From Rostratula benghalensis (lineage: Eukaryota; Chordata; Aves; Charadriiformes; Rostratulidae), in assembly GCA_013399305.1 (NCBI GenBank), contig VXAI01000163.1:250922-314921 (forward strand): a stretch of DNA of 64,000 nucleotides, in the 5' to 3' direction. Positions 1 through 14,600 of the stretch are shown here, piece by piece. Under the pieces are notes generated by a model. It was not told the DNA's origin. It did no database searches and saw only the letters and a list, made by a program, of their open reading frames with translations. Position numbers and translations under genes: made by a program. How positions within the stretch are numbered: position 1 is the first letter of the stretch; every line of letters begins with the position of its first letter.

Positions 1-2633
1 CTTAGGATACGCATCTCATGTACACAAGCTTTTTTTTTTTATATATAAAATGTGTATCTTTCTTAAGCATTAGCATTATACTTAAGGAATACCTTGCTTA
101 AGAAGCATCCTACACTGTACCTTTCATTCAAAAAGCAGCAGTATACATGTTAAATTGCTATAGTACTCACAATGTTCATTCAGAAAGCAACTATTTTTAA
201 AGTACCTTAAAAAAAATTCTTATTATGATTATCTTGTTGAAATCTTGAACTTCCAAGGACTGTAAAGAGGACTATACAGTAAGAATAGTCTATTCTGAAA
301 TTCATTCATGATGTTATTAATATTTCAGTAAAAATAACTTTAGACAGTCTTGCATTTTAAAACCTTCTTTCTAAATTAGTTGGATTTCTTTTCTCTCAAA
401 AATCCCCAAGTTTCTAAATTTCTGTGAGATCTAACTTAAAATATATCCTTCTTTTGGCCAGCAATAGACAAAGCCCTTTCTGTTTTATCTTTTTTTGCAG
501 AGTTAGTCTGCAATTCTTCCATATACCACATTCATTTTCACTTCATGAATTTCTAGACAACTAAATAGAATAATTATTGATGTGCAAGAGAAATCTTCAG
601 TGGCACAAAAGCATCCTGAACTCCTTGGGGGAGAGGGAGAGAAGACAGTGAAGAGGGAGAGGGAAGTACTCCTGCAAGACTTCTTCCCATTCTATAACTA
701 ATGGAAGCTTTCATACCAGTTATAGTTCCCCAAACGTGCTGCAAACCAAGGCCTTGGCTTTCTATTCTGTCAGTCTCCTTACAGATTTGCATCCACAACA
801 TTTTTATGTTGTTATATGAACCAGATATTAAGTGACTAGCAGCAAACCCCTCTAAATGCATACTGACAAGCAAAAAGGGAGAATATATGTGTTACCCAAA
901 CCCCTAACATGGATAGCTTTCCTCCAGTCACACAGGTTTTGGAGACAGAAGCTGAGGCTGCAGACCCTTCTTGAGGACCTTGCTCTCCAGCAAGTGCTGG
1001 AGAAGCTACCCTGTACACGATACTAATGACACAGACAACTAACTAGTGCCCTCTAAAACTAAGGTAAAAAGGCCCAATCTCCTAATTACGCTGTCCAGTT
1101 AAATAGACTTCAAAAATATTACTTTACATCTAGGATTAAGGCTTAAGGCAGTTAGGTCTGCAAAACTACAATTTCCACATCACTAGTGAACCACAAAACC
1201 TGAGCTTCTCAAGTACCACCAGATCCATTTCCTACCCATGTGACTGCACAGTAACTAAAAATATATCAGTTGGGTTTTCAGTGTGTCTTCTCCATGAAGC
1301 ATGGGCTGTTCACTTTAATGTTCAGTAACGGGAGAAGAGATAATAAATCTATGAGGATTTAAGACGATGATCCTTCCTGAGCCAATGGCAACGTTGGTGT
1401 GTGAGGTCTGGACTAATTACATAATCATTTAATTAAGCCACAAATTTATTCTTATAAATGGCACCATTTGTTTGGTTTAAAATGAGACATGGCCAACTAC
1501 ATTTTGATCAAGTCTCATTTATGTAATGTCAAAATAGCATTTGTTCACTTCTATTTAAATGAAAAAGGGCTGAGCGACATCTCCACAAGATTTTTATTTA
1601 ATTTTAATCCACAGAGTGTCCCAAGTCATTAAAAATGAAACAATGTCTTCAGTTAGCCAAACCTGCCTCTTAACATCTTTTGGTCCTAACTCACATTCTC
1701 TTATTAGAAATATGCAATATTACATACAAAATATTACATACAAAAATGTTTTACTGATTTTTAATAGCTCACTTCATGAGCATTTCATTATTTTGATTAT
1801 TCCGTGCCATTTTCCAAAAGAATATTATTTCTCCTGTTCAGTAAAAAATGAATCACAAACAGAATGCCACACTAGCTACAAAACTGATGAATTATGTTTG
1901 CACAGTTTGAGCTCTAATGCCTTGATACAATGTAACACAGCACACACAACACTCACAAATAAAACACGCAGAATTATTTACCAGAATATCCACATTTTTG
2001 TTCCATTTACTGACCAGGAGTAGAAAAACATTTGGAATTCTTAAGATGCCCACATGCACACTTCAGCCATTCGCCCTTTCTATCTGCATCATTAAAACCT
2101 GAGCAGAACAAGTAGTTTAATAACACACTGCTGTAAAAAGCCAGGACTGAGATTTATGTAAGGACATGCTACAAGGAAGGAATAAATTATTTCTACTGCA
2201 GCTTTTAAAACAATTCTACTATTCTGAGCACTGTAAGGACCAGAATAGTAACATATTTATGGTACCACTATAGTAAGAAATAGTGCCATGTGGAGAAATA
2301 TAAAAAGCATATAATCTATTACTGTACATTTATTTTGCTACAAATAAAACTGATGAAATGTCTGCACTTCCATTTACATTTCCAACATATAATAAAATAG
2401 AAGCATGCCAAAAGAAAGAATACTATTCATTATAAAAGTGTTCAAAAATTCATTCACACCAAGATGCAGTGACAGGCCACAAGAACCTACAGCATTAAGT
2501 CTTTCAGTGCCCGAAAAAGTATTACATCTGGTCTTGTTAGAGAGAAGCAATCTTTTAAAAAGCAGGTAGATGAATATTTCTTAATTTCTTATTAACCTCA
2601 GCCTACCCAGATGGTGTGCAAACAGATTATCAT

Positions 2634-2649
2634 AAAAAAAAAAAAAAAA
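2634..2649. repeat. poly-A tract (16 bp)
   Basis: Uninterrupted run of A in intron 6. No recognisable retroelement body adjoins it. Confidence 0.9.
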
Positions 2650-5600
2650 GGAACCATCTTTTGTTTGGTGTTACTTTTTGCTGTCAATAATTTACAGAAG
2701 CAAATGTGATTAAAAAACCCATTAGAATAATCCTGGTTACCATAGAGGTGCTAACCTTTCCAAAATTAATGTTGATACTAAAGCTTCTACTTACTGCTTC
2801 TGGTAGTTGTTGTAAGACTGATATTGCTAAGGCTCACATTTCAGAAATATTCTCCAACACCACATTCTAATCCTTACAAAAGTATAATTTCAAGATTGGC
2901 CCCATGCACAAAGCAGCTATTTTACTGTCCAGGATTGCAAATAAGGAAAAGAAGAAAGATTCACAGCTGTGCCCCCAGTTCCATTTCAATTTCAGGAAAC
3001 AACAAGAGAAAAAGGCAACTTCTGTCAATATTTACGAAGTAGTTAAGGATACAGAATGGATTATACCAGTAGTGTATACATATTGTTTGCAAAAGAGATG
3101 ATTTTGAATGCAAAGTGGTCACACCACATTTAGCAGAACAGAGGGTAAATTTTGCCATCTTTAAGTAAACAGCTAAGTGTTCTGTCTAGATATATGGCAA
3201 ACAACTACTCTGACAAATGAAGTATTTCTAATCAATATAAATGTGAAGAGTTCTCCCATATCACATAAATTATTTAAATCAAAATAGTCAAACTTTACAT
3301 TGTTATTTAGTACAAATATCAAATTTAGCAGTCAGAATTACAACTTATAGGTAGAGCCTTGATAAAGGCATGCTCCAACAGGTTATTAAAATAATATAAT
3401 AGTTTGATTTACTCTTATCTTTTGGTTCTGGACATCAATTGAAAAAAACCCCCACCAACTACGGATGGTAACAGAAAAAGCCTCTTTCAGTGGTTATGTA
3501 AAGGAACATAAAGAGAATCAGAGTAGAAATCCACATCTTATTTCTATTTCAATTAATATACAGTTCTAAATATCAGTAGTTACAAATCAACAGCCTAAAA
3601 ATGTTATCAATTGCATTAAGAATGTTGTTTCGTCTTACAGAGGGCTCATATTGATGTAAATGACATGAATTGCCTCATTTAAATATACAGTTTTATAATT
3701 TATTATTTTATCTGAAGGGAACTATGAATTAGCATGACTGCATCTACACAAATGAATTCAGTGCTCTAATTTTTCAAATTCAGCTTTATCTTCAGATAAT
3801 AATTCCCTGTCTCCCTTCATCCTCTGATACCACCCCACCCTTAGACAAGTCTGATTGAATTTGAGGTAACAAGGTATCTGTACACTTGTATTCTTTTAAT
3901 AATTCCAGTTAGTATTACCTTGACAATAACACAAAGCAACACACACAAAAAAAAGCAATAAACAAAAGCTCTGACACATACCGACACTAAGTCACAATTT
4001 CATTCAAATTTGCTAACTCAAGTCCATAATTAACCTCTCATGTATAGCACACCCTTTACAAATCAGGCAATGGTGGTAACTGAGGAAATTAATTGAGCTA
4101 ACTTTCATTTCATTTTGCATTTTACATTAGCTTGGCAAATTAAGCTGACAAATAATAAAGAAGATAATAAAGTTCCACCTACGTGAATTCTTCTGAGTAT
4201 TCTCAGTGGCTCCCGGAGATGACATGGCAGTAAGATAGGAGCAAGTAAAAAGAAACACAGCACTGGTCAAGTGAAAGCTCCAGTTACCAAGCAGCTCCAC
4301 GGATGTGCATCTTCATTGATGCAGAACAAAGACCGATGCTAAAAGGCTGCTTTTTCAAAGCAGTGATACCGCGACTGCCAGTTTTCAATGGGTCACTCAC
4401 ACACAGATGCACACACATGGATACTTCAACTCAGCGCCTTTCCAGAGCCTGAACACAAGCTCCCAGCAGCTGGGCTATACCAGAAATGCACGCATGTATT
4501 TGGGAAGGTACCACATGCTGCTCAATAAAGGGGTGAGAGAAAGAAAGAAGTCTTCCTGGAGGGTTTTCATCTGATGATATGCAGCTAACAGCATGTGTTT
4601 CTTTGGCAGAGAGCTGGAAACGCTTGAAAATCGTTCAGAAGCAAGGAAAAGGTAAGGAAGGGTTCTGAATTATTTTCTGTTTTTTCAGGCAGTGTTCGTA
4701 AGGCTCTCCCCTCAAAGTATTTTTCCTTAATGTGGCTCAGCTCAGATACCCCACAAACGAGACTACATACTATTCTTACTTCACACATAAAATATTAAAA
4801 AATTGTGGATGTGGTTTTTAAATAGATTAGGAGCAGTCTTCTCTGCTGCTAACTGAATTTTCTGTATTAGATATCCAGACTACATTTTCATAAAAAATTC
4901 AAAAAACCAGATAGGCAGTTAAAAAAATTACAGAAACAGCCTGTGACCGAGAATCTTTGGTTACGGTGATGCCGTTGTTACACAACAGTGCATTTATGTT
5001 TCAGAAATTGTAAGGCATTGCTTAGAATTTGGAATGCTGGCACAAATTACCTCTTCAGTTGAGAAGGGTGCGCAGCGCTGCCAGGAACCATCATAGCCAT
5101 AACAATTCCTTTTTTTCTTACTTAAAAAGATCACATTTTACAAAGCTCCTTGATGATAATTTTCAAAATGCTCCGTACAGACAAAAGGGAATTATGTAAC
5201 AAATACTTCTCCAATCATCATCATCATTAGAGGAAAAATTGCCAAGAATGCATGGGCCTACAAGATTTGGTTTTCTTTCACTGGTGAGAACACCACCCAA
5301 AAAAAAAAAAAAATCTATGGGAAAGATTAAAAGAATAATAATAATCATGAGATAATCTTGCCTTCAGTCTGGACTTTGGTAATTACAGGATGAATTCAAG
5401 TTACAGCTGCAGACAAAATAGGCTTCTATTTTTTTTCCACATCAGTCATTTAAGCATTACAGACAATTAAAATATTACACCTTTAAATGTTTTCTTTTTT
5501 ATACAAACTGAGTATGGCAGGACTTATTGTTCCCCTGAATTTTTTTCCTATTATCTACACAGTTAGCTAGTCAACCCTGGCAATAGCCACAGAAAATCTC

Positions 5601-8600
5601 TATTGTTATACTGGCCTCATTCACTCCTTACAAACCCAGGACTCTGCAAGGCCAGCTCCAGCAAAGGGCCAGCCTCCACTGCAGCCAACAGGACCTGCAC
5701 CTGCACATCCCAGAACCATCTGATTTTTAGCTGCAGTGATACATTTAACCTCCTTCCATATGTCTTTTGACTTAGTGCAAGAGTAGAATGCAATAAAAAT
5801 AAATAAATAAGGGCTCAAGCAACATAAGACAGGATGAAAGAGCTGAAAGAGCATAAGGATGCCATCTTAAGAAAAACACAATTCTCTATAAATGCATGTA
5901 GATGAAGCAGAATTTTGAAAAACGAGTGTTTCTATCCTCTACTCTATATCTGTAATATCAGCATTCTGTGGGTTATATTGACTCACTGTCCAAATACTAT
6001 TTTCAGGTGACAAGCACCATATAAAATCTTGAAATGTAGTAGAGCGAAGAGGTTGTAAACAGTCAAACAGCATTATCAAAATCTGGAACAAACAAAGTTA
6101 CATTATAAGCCAAAACACACAACTAGCAAGCAAAAAAAGCATTAAACCAGGTTTGAGGTGGAAATAGTGACAACACTAAAAACTACCTTTGACCAGCTGA
6201 GTTGCAAGAGCACACAGTATTTTTTCCAAGGAAATCTGATTATCTGGTATCTCTATAGCATCCCTGTCTAAAATTTGACCAGTTGTACTAGAATCCAGTG
6301 GACAGTGCAGCCCACCTTTTTGGCAAAGCATAATGGGAACCAGCATTCTGAGCAGCTATCCAAGATAAAATTGTAGAATTGTAGAAAAATGTAAAATATA
6401 TTTCTTCTATAGAAAATACTGGCTGTCCTGAAGACTTGACACTCATAGGCATCAACCTATTTGGTAATAAAATTATATCCAGTCATAAAAAATAAATGGA
6501 TATGCAGGATACCACCCATCGTAGTTTGCTTCACCCCAGACATAATACTTAATCCAGCAAATGTTTTGTTGTCTTGCCAAAGGCAGCTAATAAATTTTCA
6601 ACTACGCTTAATGTTCAAACGTGTTGTCGACAGAGGGGAAAAAAAAATATATGTTTAAGGGGTCAGCAAGAGGCAAGCAATCACTTTTGTGGGCTCTCAC
6701 ACACAGCCTCTGTCAAGACAGAAAATGAAAAGCTTTCACTATTCTTGGGTATGTATTCTTATATAAAACAACTTCTGAAAGTATGTCATTAGGTCTGAGA
6801 ACTCAGTCAAATAATATCAGATGTGTGCAACTCATCACTGTCACCTGCAGGCTACAGAAATGTACATTTGAAAGCTTGAAATCTCAGCGCAGGTGATCTG
6901 CCCTGACATATTCAATTATTTACTAGAGAGGATTGAAATCAGTAAAAGACCAAGGCTGAACTTTCCTTAAATTTCTCTGTTTAAAAGTATTTTTAAAAAA
7001 AATTATAGTTAATATTTTATTTTTTTAAAAGGCTTCACTTGAAGTCCTTATCTATTTCAAAGAGGGACGGAAGTTAAAAGTAGCTAGATTCAGATCTAAA
7101 AAACTTTTAAAATGTGTCCTGAATATTAAGCAGATCTGACAGTCTGCAAACTTTAAAACACAAAAAGCAAAATCAAAAGCAAGGTAGCTATAATGGCACT
7201 TGATAATTTGTTTATCTTCTCCACCTGTCTTATCCTATTACACTATAATGGAAAACTTAAGTAAACTTATTTGCCTTTCATTCAAGGTTTGACTAAAAGT
7301 GCCCAAGTCTCAAATCTTTCCATTCTCAAGAGAATGGTTATCATATATGGGACTCTTCATCAATTCTTGCCACCAACACACAATACAGGACATCAATAGA
7401 ATACACAATACAATAGAATTAAGGAATTGTTTCACAACTGTTTCTTGGTATATCAAAATAAGAGTTGAATTCTTTTACATCTGTTCTACAAGGTTTAAAT
7501 ATTGAAGTTTTTGACCCTAGTTATCTAAGTAAATTCTAAACCAATAAGGGAACATTCATAGAAGAAGCTCCCACAGCCTGTTTTGGAAGAGGCACCCACC
7601 CAACCAAAGACACCTTCCCTCCCCTATTCAAATGAGTTACTGAAATGCCAGATCACAAAATACAACACTGAAATAGAACTTTCATTATTGGCCAACTTGG
7701 TTATGGACACAATTTGTCAACAAAAAATTCTTTGCAGTAATGAAGCACCTTGAATGTTCTTCATGTGACAGGCTCTCGGGTAGTGTATTTGGAAACATTG
7801 TCAACTAACTCCATGTGGCTGGTGTGATTTTCTACCACAACATCACCTACTCTTGCCCAGAAGAAACATAAAGGATCACGTGCTCAAAATTACAGCACAA
7901 CTAAAACAGCTACATCATTGAATATATGAGCCTTGTCAACCATGAGCTCTAAAGACCTCCATTGCATATTACTCATGCATCTGGAAGGCAATATAAAGAT
8001 TAGGGAAAAGTTGTTTATTTTGACAGCCATGGGAATACAGCATGATAAAGAGGATCCCTAGGCTGGAAGAAAAAAAATAAATCAGTTTGACACACTCTCT
8101 GTTGAGGCAAGTATATTTTAAAAACAAGGAGAACAAAGGGATGGAGGCAACAGACTGCTCCAAATACCACATGCTACTAGAGAAGGCAACAGTAAAAGCC
8201 AGGAACTTAAAGTTCAGATGCAAACATGTTTAAGCTACTGATGAAAGGACTGGAAAATTGCAATCTCAATGGAACCATCTTAGATGCATGAAGAGGGATG
8301 ACAAAAGGTCTGCATATCAAATGTGACCACACGACTCAACCTAGGACAGAAAAGCAAGAAAAAAACCATCTCTTTACTTCACCAGCCTCCTTCTCATAAA
8401 GAGTAGTTTGATAAAGGTTGAAAAACTTATCAGGATTTGTTTGGGAGAGATCAGTAATGCAAAGAGCTGAAAACATATTTTGTTGTGTTGTAAACATAAG
8501 TCCCGAAAGTGATCCTATGACCAGTTTCCCTGAGCTTGAATGAAACTAATCCTGTTAAAGCTTAGAAATATGCATGACTCAGTAGTCAAAGCCACGTGCG

Positions 8601-11600
8601 TATCTGCCCTTACAAAGTCTCTGCCACCTTTCATTGTCCAAAAGTGCTGTTGCTCATTTATAAATGGCATTTTAGCATGTCTAAAACTGTTTGCTTTAGT
8701 TTTCTTGCCAAAGTCAAAGAAAATCATCCCAAGCTCTTTTTTCTACTCAAATAAAAAGGGATTTTTAGAAGCTATTTTAAAATCTATCACATATACTCAG
8801 CAGCATATGTTATGATCATTGTGCAATGATATTATTTTTATAACTTTTTTTTCCCCCCATTGTCTAGCTCAATGCTCTGCTTCACTCTTCCATCTTGTAA
8901 AGAGATTAACAGTATTCTGTAAACAGTACCTAGTGCTGCTGCGCTGGAAGAAAAGAAATATATACATAAAATTTGTACCATGTGGCAAGAATAAGAGTGG
9001 AACAATTTGAAATCTCAGTGCAGTCACGAATGCACTAGGTTTCAGGAATTAAAATAACCACACACTTGTTATCTAATTTCTAGTTTCTCAGCTGTAAAAA
9101 TGAAAACAATACACACCCTTTCTAAACTATGGAAGAGTACAATACATCATATTGACTAAAATAAATTCTACCATTGCAAGTAACTGCCAATATCCACAAT
9201 AGAATACATTTTTTTAAAAAAATAAGTTTATAAGCCTCCACCAGGAGAGAACAGCACAGAGCACAAGCCAGCTCCTCCAAGAGTTTCTCCAAGCATTTGA
9301 ATGGATGCACGCTAGGGAAAAAACTTGCAGGGTACTTGATACGGCATACCTAATCTATCATTTTTGAGAGCTTTGTTCTCCGAGAGATAAAAAAAATAAA
9401 CTGTACAACCCTTGAGATGTTTTCTCCTAGTGTGCACACACACTCAGGGTCCAAAAATGTCAGTGTTGTAGCAGCAGTCCCTGTCCACAGGGACAGCAAA
9501 CTCTGTTCTGCAGAGAGATATCCTAAATATAAAGAAGCAGAAAAGCTTTTAACCATCATTTTCTCAGTATCACAGACTATTAAATAATATGATATGTTTA
9601 CATTGTAATAGAAAACCCTTGAGGTTAGGAGAAAAGAGACTGGAGAGGTTTGTTCTGCCCCTATGCACTCTGGCTACAGCACTCAACAAAATATAAGAGC
9701 TGGCCCTGTAAATAGTCCGCAAGCAAAAGGAATAAAAAATCTACTTTTCATGATGAAAGAAAGTACAACCTGCAATACAAATGTGAAAAAGGCAAGAACA
9801 AATTCTAAACCAGTATCTCCACTGACAAATACAAAAATAATTCATCATTTCTTGAAATAGAATTTCATACTTATTTTCATACTACTTGAATGTAAGAATA
9901 TCAACAAGCGTTAGTGGATAATCAACACTTCTCAGTGCTGCAAAACATACATCAAGCTTTGTTTGAGCCACTTCTTGATGACACCTGGAATTCTCAAAGA
10001 ATACACTTAATAGGTCAATGAATTGCCACTTTGTACCTTGGTGCACACAGTAGGGCAATTTACATGAAGCCAGAAACAATTCTGTTTCTTGGTTATGTGA
10101 AGGTTGATGTTGTTTCAATAGTATAATGAGTCTATAGGAAATACAAGGGCACTTAAAATGTTTATGTTTATATACATTTCAAGATTCTACAAATTACAGT
10201 GGTCCCAGTCAGACTATGCCAGTATATCCATTTCTATTTGTACATACACTCCAGAGAAGTAAAGCTTCGAAGCGGATCTGAGAGACCTGTGAAGCTTTCC
10301 ACCTGTCTTGTGAGCTGCATTCTCACTGCCACAGCCAATACATGATTAGTAGTTTTTACCATATTTGTTGTGAAATTGATGGGTGCCATCACTGAATTCA
10401 AGTTTCCCATGCTTTGCTCCTCTGACCCTCCAACTTTACCATTCAGTTTCTTAAAGCCAGTAAAACTTTCTATCCTGAGCAACAGGACACTGGACATTAA
10501 CACTCAGCACTGGTACATTTGGACACTGAAAAACTTGCATAGAATCCTCTTTTTACTCCCTCTACCTATTATTCCCTATTGAAAGAATATTTTTACAATA
10601 CCTCAATTTCTGAAGATTCAGATAGAAAGCATTTGTATACTTATTGAACACATTTTTATGCAAAACATTTGCCATACTTAATCTGGAAGCCAGTATTTTC
10701 TAGCATATGGTATTCAAATGTACAAATAACAAGATACTGTTACAAAATTATTTCAACTGCACATTGAAAGATGCAAATGTATTTCAAACAGTTGTTCTTC
10801 CTTAGCCCTATGTGCTGGATGTTCTACAAACACATTTCACTCTGGATGGATGCAAAAAATGAATTATATTGCAAGTATAGATTAACTCCCTCAAGTAAAA
10901 AATGTAAAGAGTCACCTATCCAACGACTTACTTAACATATTTCAGTTGGAACTAACCTTTCTTGAATACAGCAAACCAGAGCAATAAAAGCTTTACACAA
11001 TGACACTAATATTGCCTCACCTCAACCTTAAAATGTGCTAGGTAATATACCACTGCAAGTATTTGTTTCTTAGATGACTGTGGTTACACTGGTAACTTAG
11101 ACATGCTTCCGGCTGCCTTTTACTTCTTCCCTGCCAGGATTTCTGTGGGAAATGGATTTCCATCTACTGATTTCTTTCATCAACCAAAACTGAACCAAAT
11201 GACAGATCATTTTCTTCACAAATCTAGTGGGCATTGGAAACAGCTTAAAACAGAAAAATGCAAGAGGGAGCCACCAGTTAGGTTGGGTAGAGCTGCTGTA
11301 GAAGTGGAACATCTGTTACTGCGTAATCACGAATCCTGCATGATCAGGAAGCTCTTATCATCCCTTTTTCTAATCAGACGATGAAATATATGCTAGATAC
11401 TCAGAAATTGGCTGAAGGTCAAAAATGCTGGAAAAAGACTGACTAAAGCCAGTCTAACGAACACCTCTATTTCACAATCCAGGTGAACAAAAAACCAAAC
11501 CAACAACAAAAAAATCAGAGTAGCACAAGATCTGAGAAAGCACAACTTAGGAAGCAAGAAACCACAAAAGCATTTCCTATATGTTCCTGATAAGCCATGC

Positions 11601-14600
11601 ACCTGTTTTTTAGTAGTTAAGCTTAATTTCCAGGGAAAACATCAGGCAAAACAGTGAAAGTTGTTGTCAAAGTCAAAATACAGTACCTATTGTTATTTTG
11701 AAGCATGTTGTTGTCATCTTATAAAAAGAATTTAGACTTGATGTAACTATTCTTGAAAGTTCATTAGCTATTAACAAACTTAACGTTAACTTACTACTCC
11801 TCTCTCTTCTGTCAGGTAGCAGCTTGTCCATCAGCACATTGTACAAAAACCCCATAGAAATTAGGCTGACTGATATTTAACACCCATTTTTAAAGATCTG
11901 TCACTCTGTGTTTTTCCCACCTTTCACAGCTTCTGCCAATTCTTCTAGTTTTTGTAGAATAAATTTGGACATTTTTGAACCAACTGATGAACAGATTAGA
12001 GTATCCTCTGATCTGGTCTTTCCTCGTTATAGCAGAAGATTCTACTCCTTTCCCATTGATACTGGCTGCATTAGCCACAGATTGCAGTTGAACTTTTCAG
12101 TGAAGAAATATGGAAAGACTTTTGTCATTTTTCCTCTTTACAATAAAATAAAAACCTCTTGGATGCCAAGACAACCCTTGTCTACCCAAGACAAGCCTTT
12201 CATAACTAATATTAGAAATCTGTATGTCTCTCTATCCATTGCAGAACCAGTTACTTCATTTGGTATAAATGTCAAGGTCAACACACAGCTAACACCTTCC
12301 TCTTCCATGAAAATTATTGTCTTTGTACAATACTTGCTCCCCAATAAAGTTACAATCTCTACTGTAAAACAAGAAGCCAAGAGAACTTCAGAAACAATCC
12401 TCCTGAAACTAACTTAAAAAGCCTAATAAATACAAACAAAAAACCCAGGACTCGGTATTTTCACAAGCATCAGATACTTTAAAGCATCTGATTTTTTGGG
12501 AACAGAATGAGCTCAGCATTATCTTTGGTTTTGTATTGAGCTAGTCTGTGTTGAAAGCTGTCAAATCAATCAAAGAAAGGGTTGTTATGGTAAGCTACAG
12601 ATAAAGTGACATTTTACATAATCTGCGTTGCTTGTCTGTTAATGTTAGCTTTACTATTTTCCTTTTTGAGCATTATGTAAAGATGAGATAGTAATGAAAA
12701 GACAAAGAAGAATTCAGTTGATAGAAATTTCCATCCCTTCTTTCAATTTCAAGAGACAATTAAATGACATAAATCAATGTACTTGACTTCATCCTCATAA
12801 ATAAAGCCTAGTCACAAAGCCACAGTCCCACCTTATTCAAAGCAAGAGATAATAGCAATTGTCAAGCCGATCAAACATTAACATTAGTAGGTAGATTAAG
12901 CCTGAATTTAAGATTTACTGGAAAAGGTAATGTGTTCCATCTACAAACCACAGACAAAGCAGTAAATATATGACAAAAGTTTTAGCCATCACATATTATT
13001 CAGGACAGACATTTGTATATATCACTGTGTATATCCAACAAGTTGAGCTGCAAAAGTTGCATTTGTCTGATGTAACATAATACTGTGAAAATTTCCAAGA
13101 AATAGCTAGACAAAAGTCAAACATGTAACAGCCTGCTACACATGTCAAAAACGCATTCATGCTGGAAAAGACATCAACTAGTTGAAGACAAAACCCTTAG
13201 CTTCTTAAATTCAACACCAAGGGAAAGGCTTGAGTTAGATACAGAATCTCTGAAACCTAGCTAAGAAAACAGAGCCATCTGTGTTCTTCCTACACTTATG
13301 ACTCTCCCAAAGAAACCAGTAGCAACAACAGGTAAACTGAAAAATAAACAGCCTGCTGGGTCAACATCAAATTAACATTATCAAATGTAGAACTGGAACA
13401 GTTCCCTAGCAGTTTTACTTAATACAAGAATTACTGAACATTTGCAAGAATTACAAGTAAAAAATTAAAACCAAAATTTACCTTTGAAGGTCTCAAGTTC
13501 CTTCCTGTTGAAGAAAAGCAGAATTAAAAAAAACCCCAACAAGTATTAGAAATATTCATCTAGAACTAGAGGAGATATTTACATGGTTTAAGACTTGTTA
13601 AAATATAAAAACAAATAATTTCATTAGCATCATATATAAGGGTAATATTACTACATGTGTTTATCTAAAGCAAACACCATTAACCTGTTTAGCAATTAGA
13701 CTCCTGCTCATTTACAAACATGTACAATTATACCAATATTGCACATGTGTATCTGGTCACATAATTTCTAAACACACTATTGTAAAAATAACCAAAACTT
13801 CTTAATGCTTTAGGTAATAAAACATCCATTGCTTAGCAGAACTTTGCCAATTTATAGCACAGTGAATAACAACTAGTGTTCCGCTTTCACTAATGCTATA
13901 AAAATCCTTTGGGCAACAGTGAAGGAGAAAAATTTAACAATATCACTCACCCAGTTACAATACACTGTGTAAAGGCAACGGAGGCATACAGTGACATTCC
14001 TCGGAGGAGAGGATTTTAAAGTACAGAAAGTGACAGACAACCCACAACACTCACATCCCAGAAATCTAAGAAATTTAGTCAACAGCAATACTATCTTTTT
14101 TCCTTCATGTCAGGCCACCTTCCACTTTTAGTAGCTATGCAAGTGTGAATGCAAATGCCATAAAACCAAGAAACATTTTCTCTGTTTTCAAGAAACTGCA
14201 AAATGCTCCATTTGCCATCACTACATACTAGTGATTTGTTATTAATTTAAAGACTTAAGAACAATCACAGTAATAGCTCGGATAAGGCACTACACTGGCC
14301 TTTTCCTTAAATAATGCTCATTCATAATAAAAATCTTTTCAGTCCATGCCTTGGAGACTGCTTAGTCAGATTCTGAATTTGAAAGCAAAAGTGGTAAGAA
14401 AAATAAGTTAAAAGAAAGTGAACCAACAGTTGTCCAGATAAATTATTCTCTTCCATGTCCATAGACTTAAGCGTGTTTTAGTCATTGCTATCACCTACCA
14501 TATACACTTTTTCACAATACATATGCTATACCATTACTCCTCTAAAGATGATACAATTCAGCATTTATTCTGCTGTCAAGAACAGACAAAACTGTTTTGA

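Noticed and set aside
1616..2023. 135-codon plus-strand open frame starting at GTG
   Set aside because: Composition is that of translated AT-rich intron, the start is non-ATG and no domain is visible.
4600..4655. Plus-strand exon-like segment with TTTCTTTGGCAG acceptor and GTAAGG donor
   Set aside because: Only about 45 bp, antisense to DTNBP1, no homology and no partner exon. The ELETL reading is on the wrong strand for dysbindin.
9882..10178. Open minus-strand frame of about 98 codons, in DTNBP1 orientation
   Set aside because: Length is unremarkable for this amount of DNA, and there is no similarity to dysbindin or other proteins I know.
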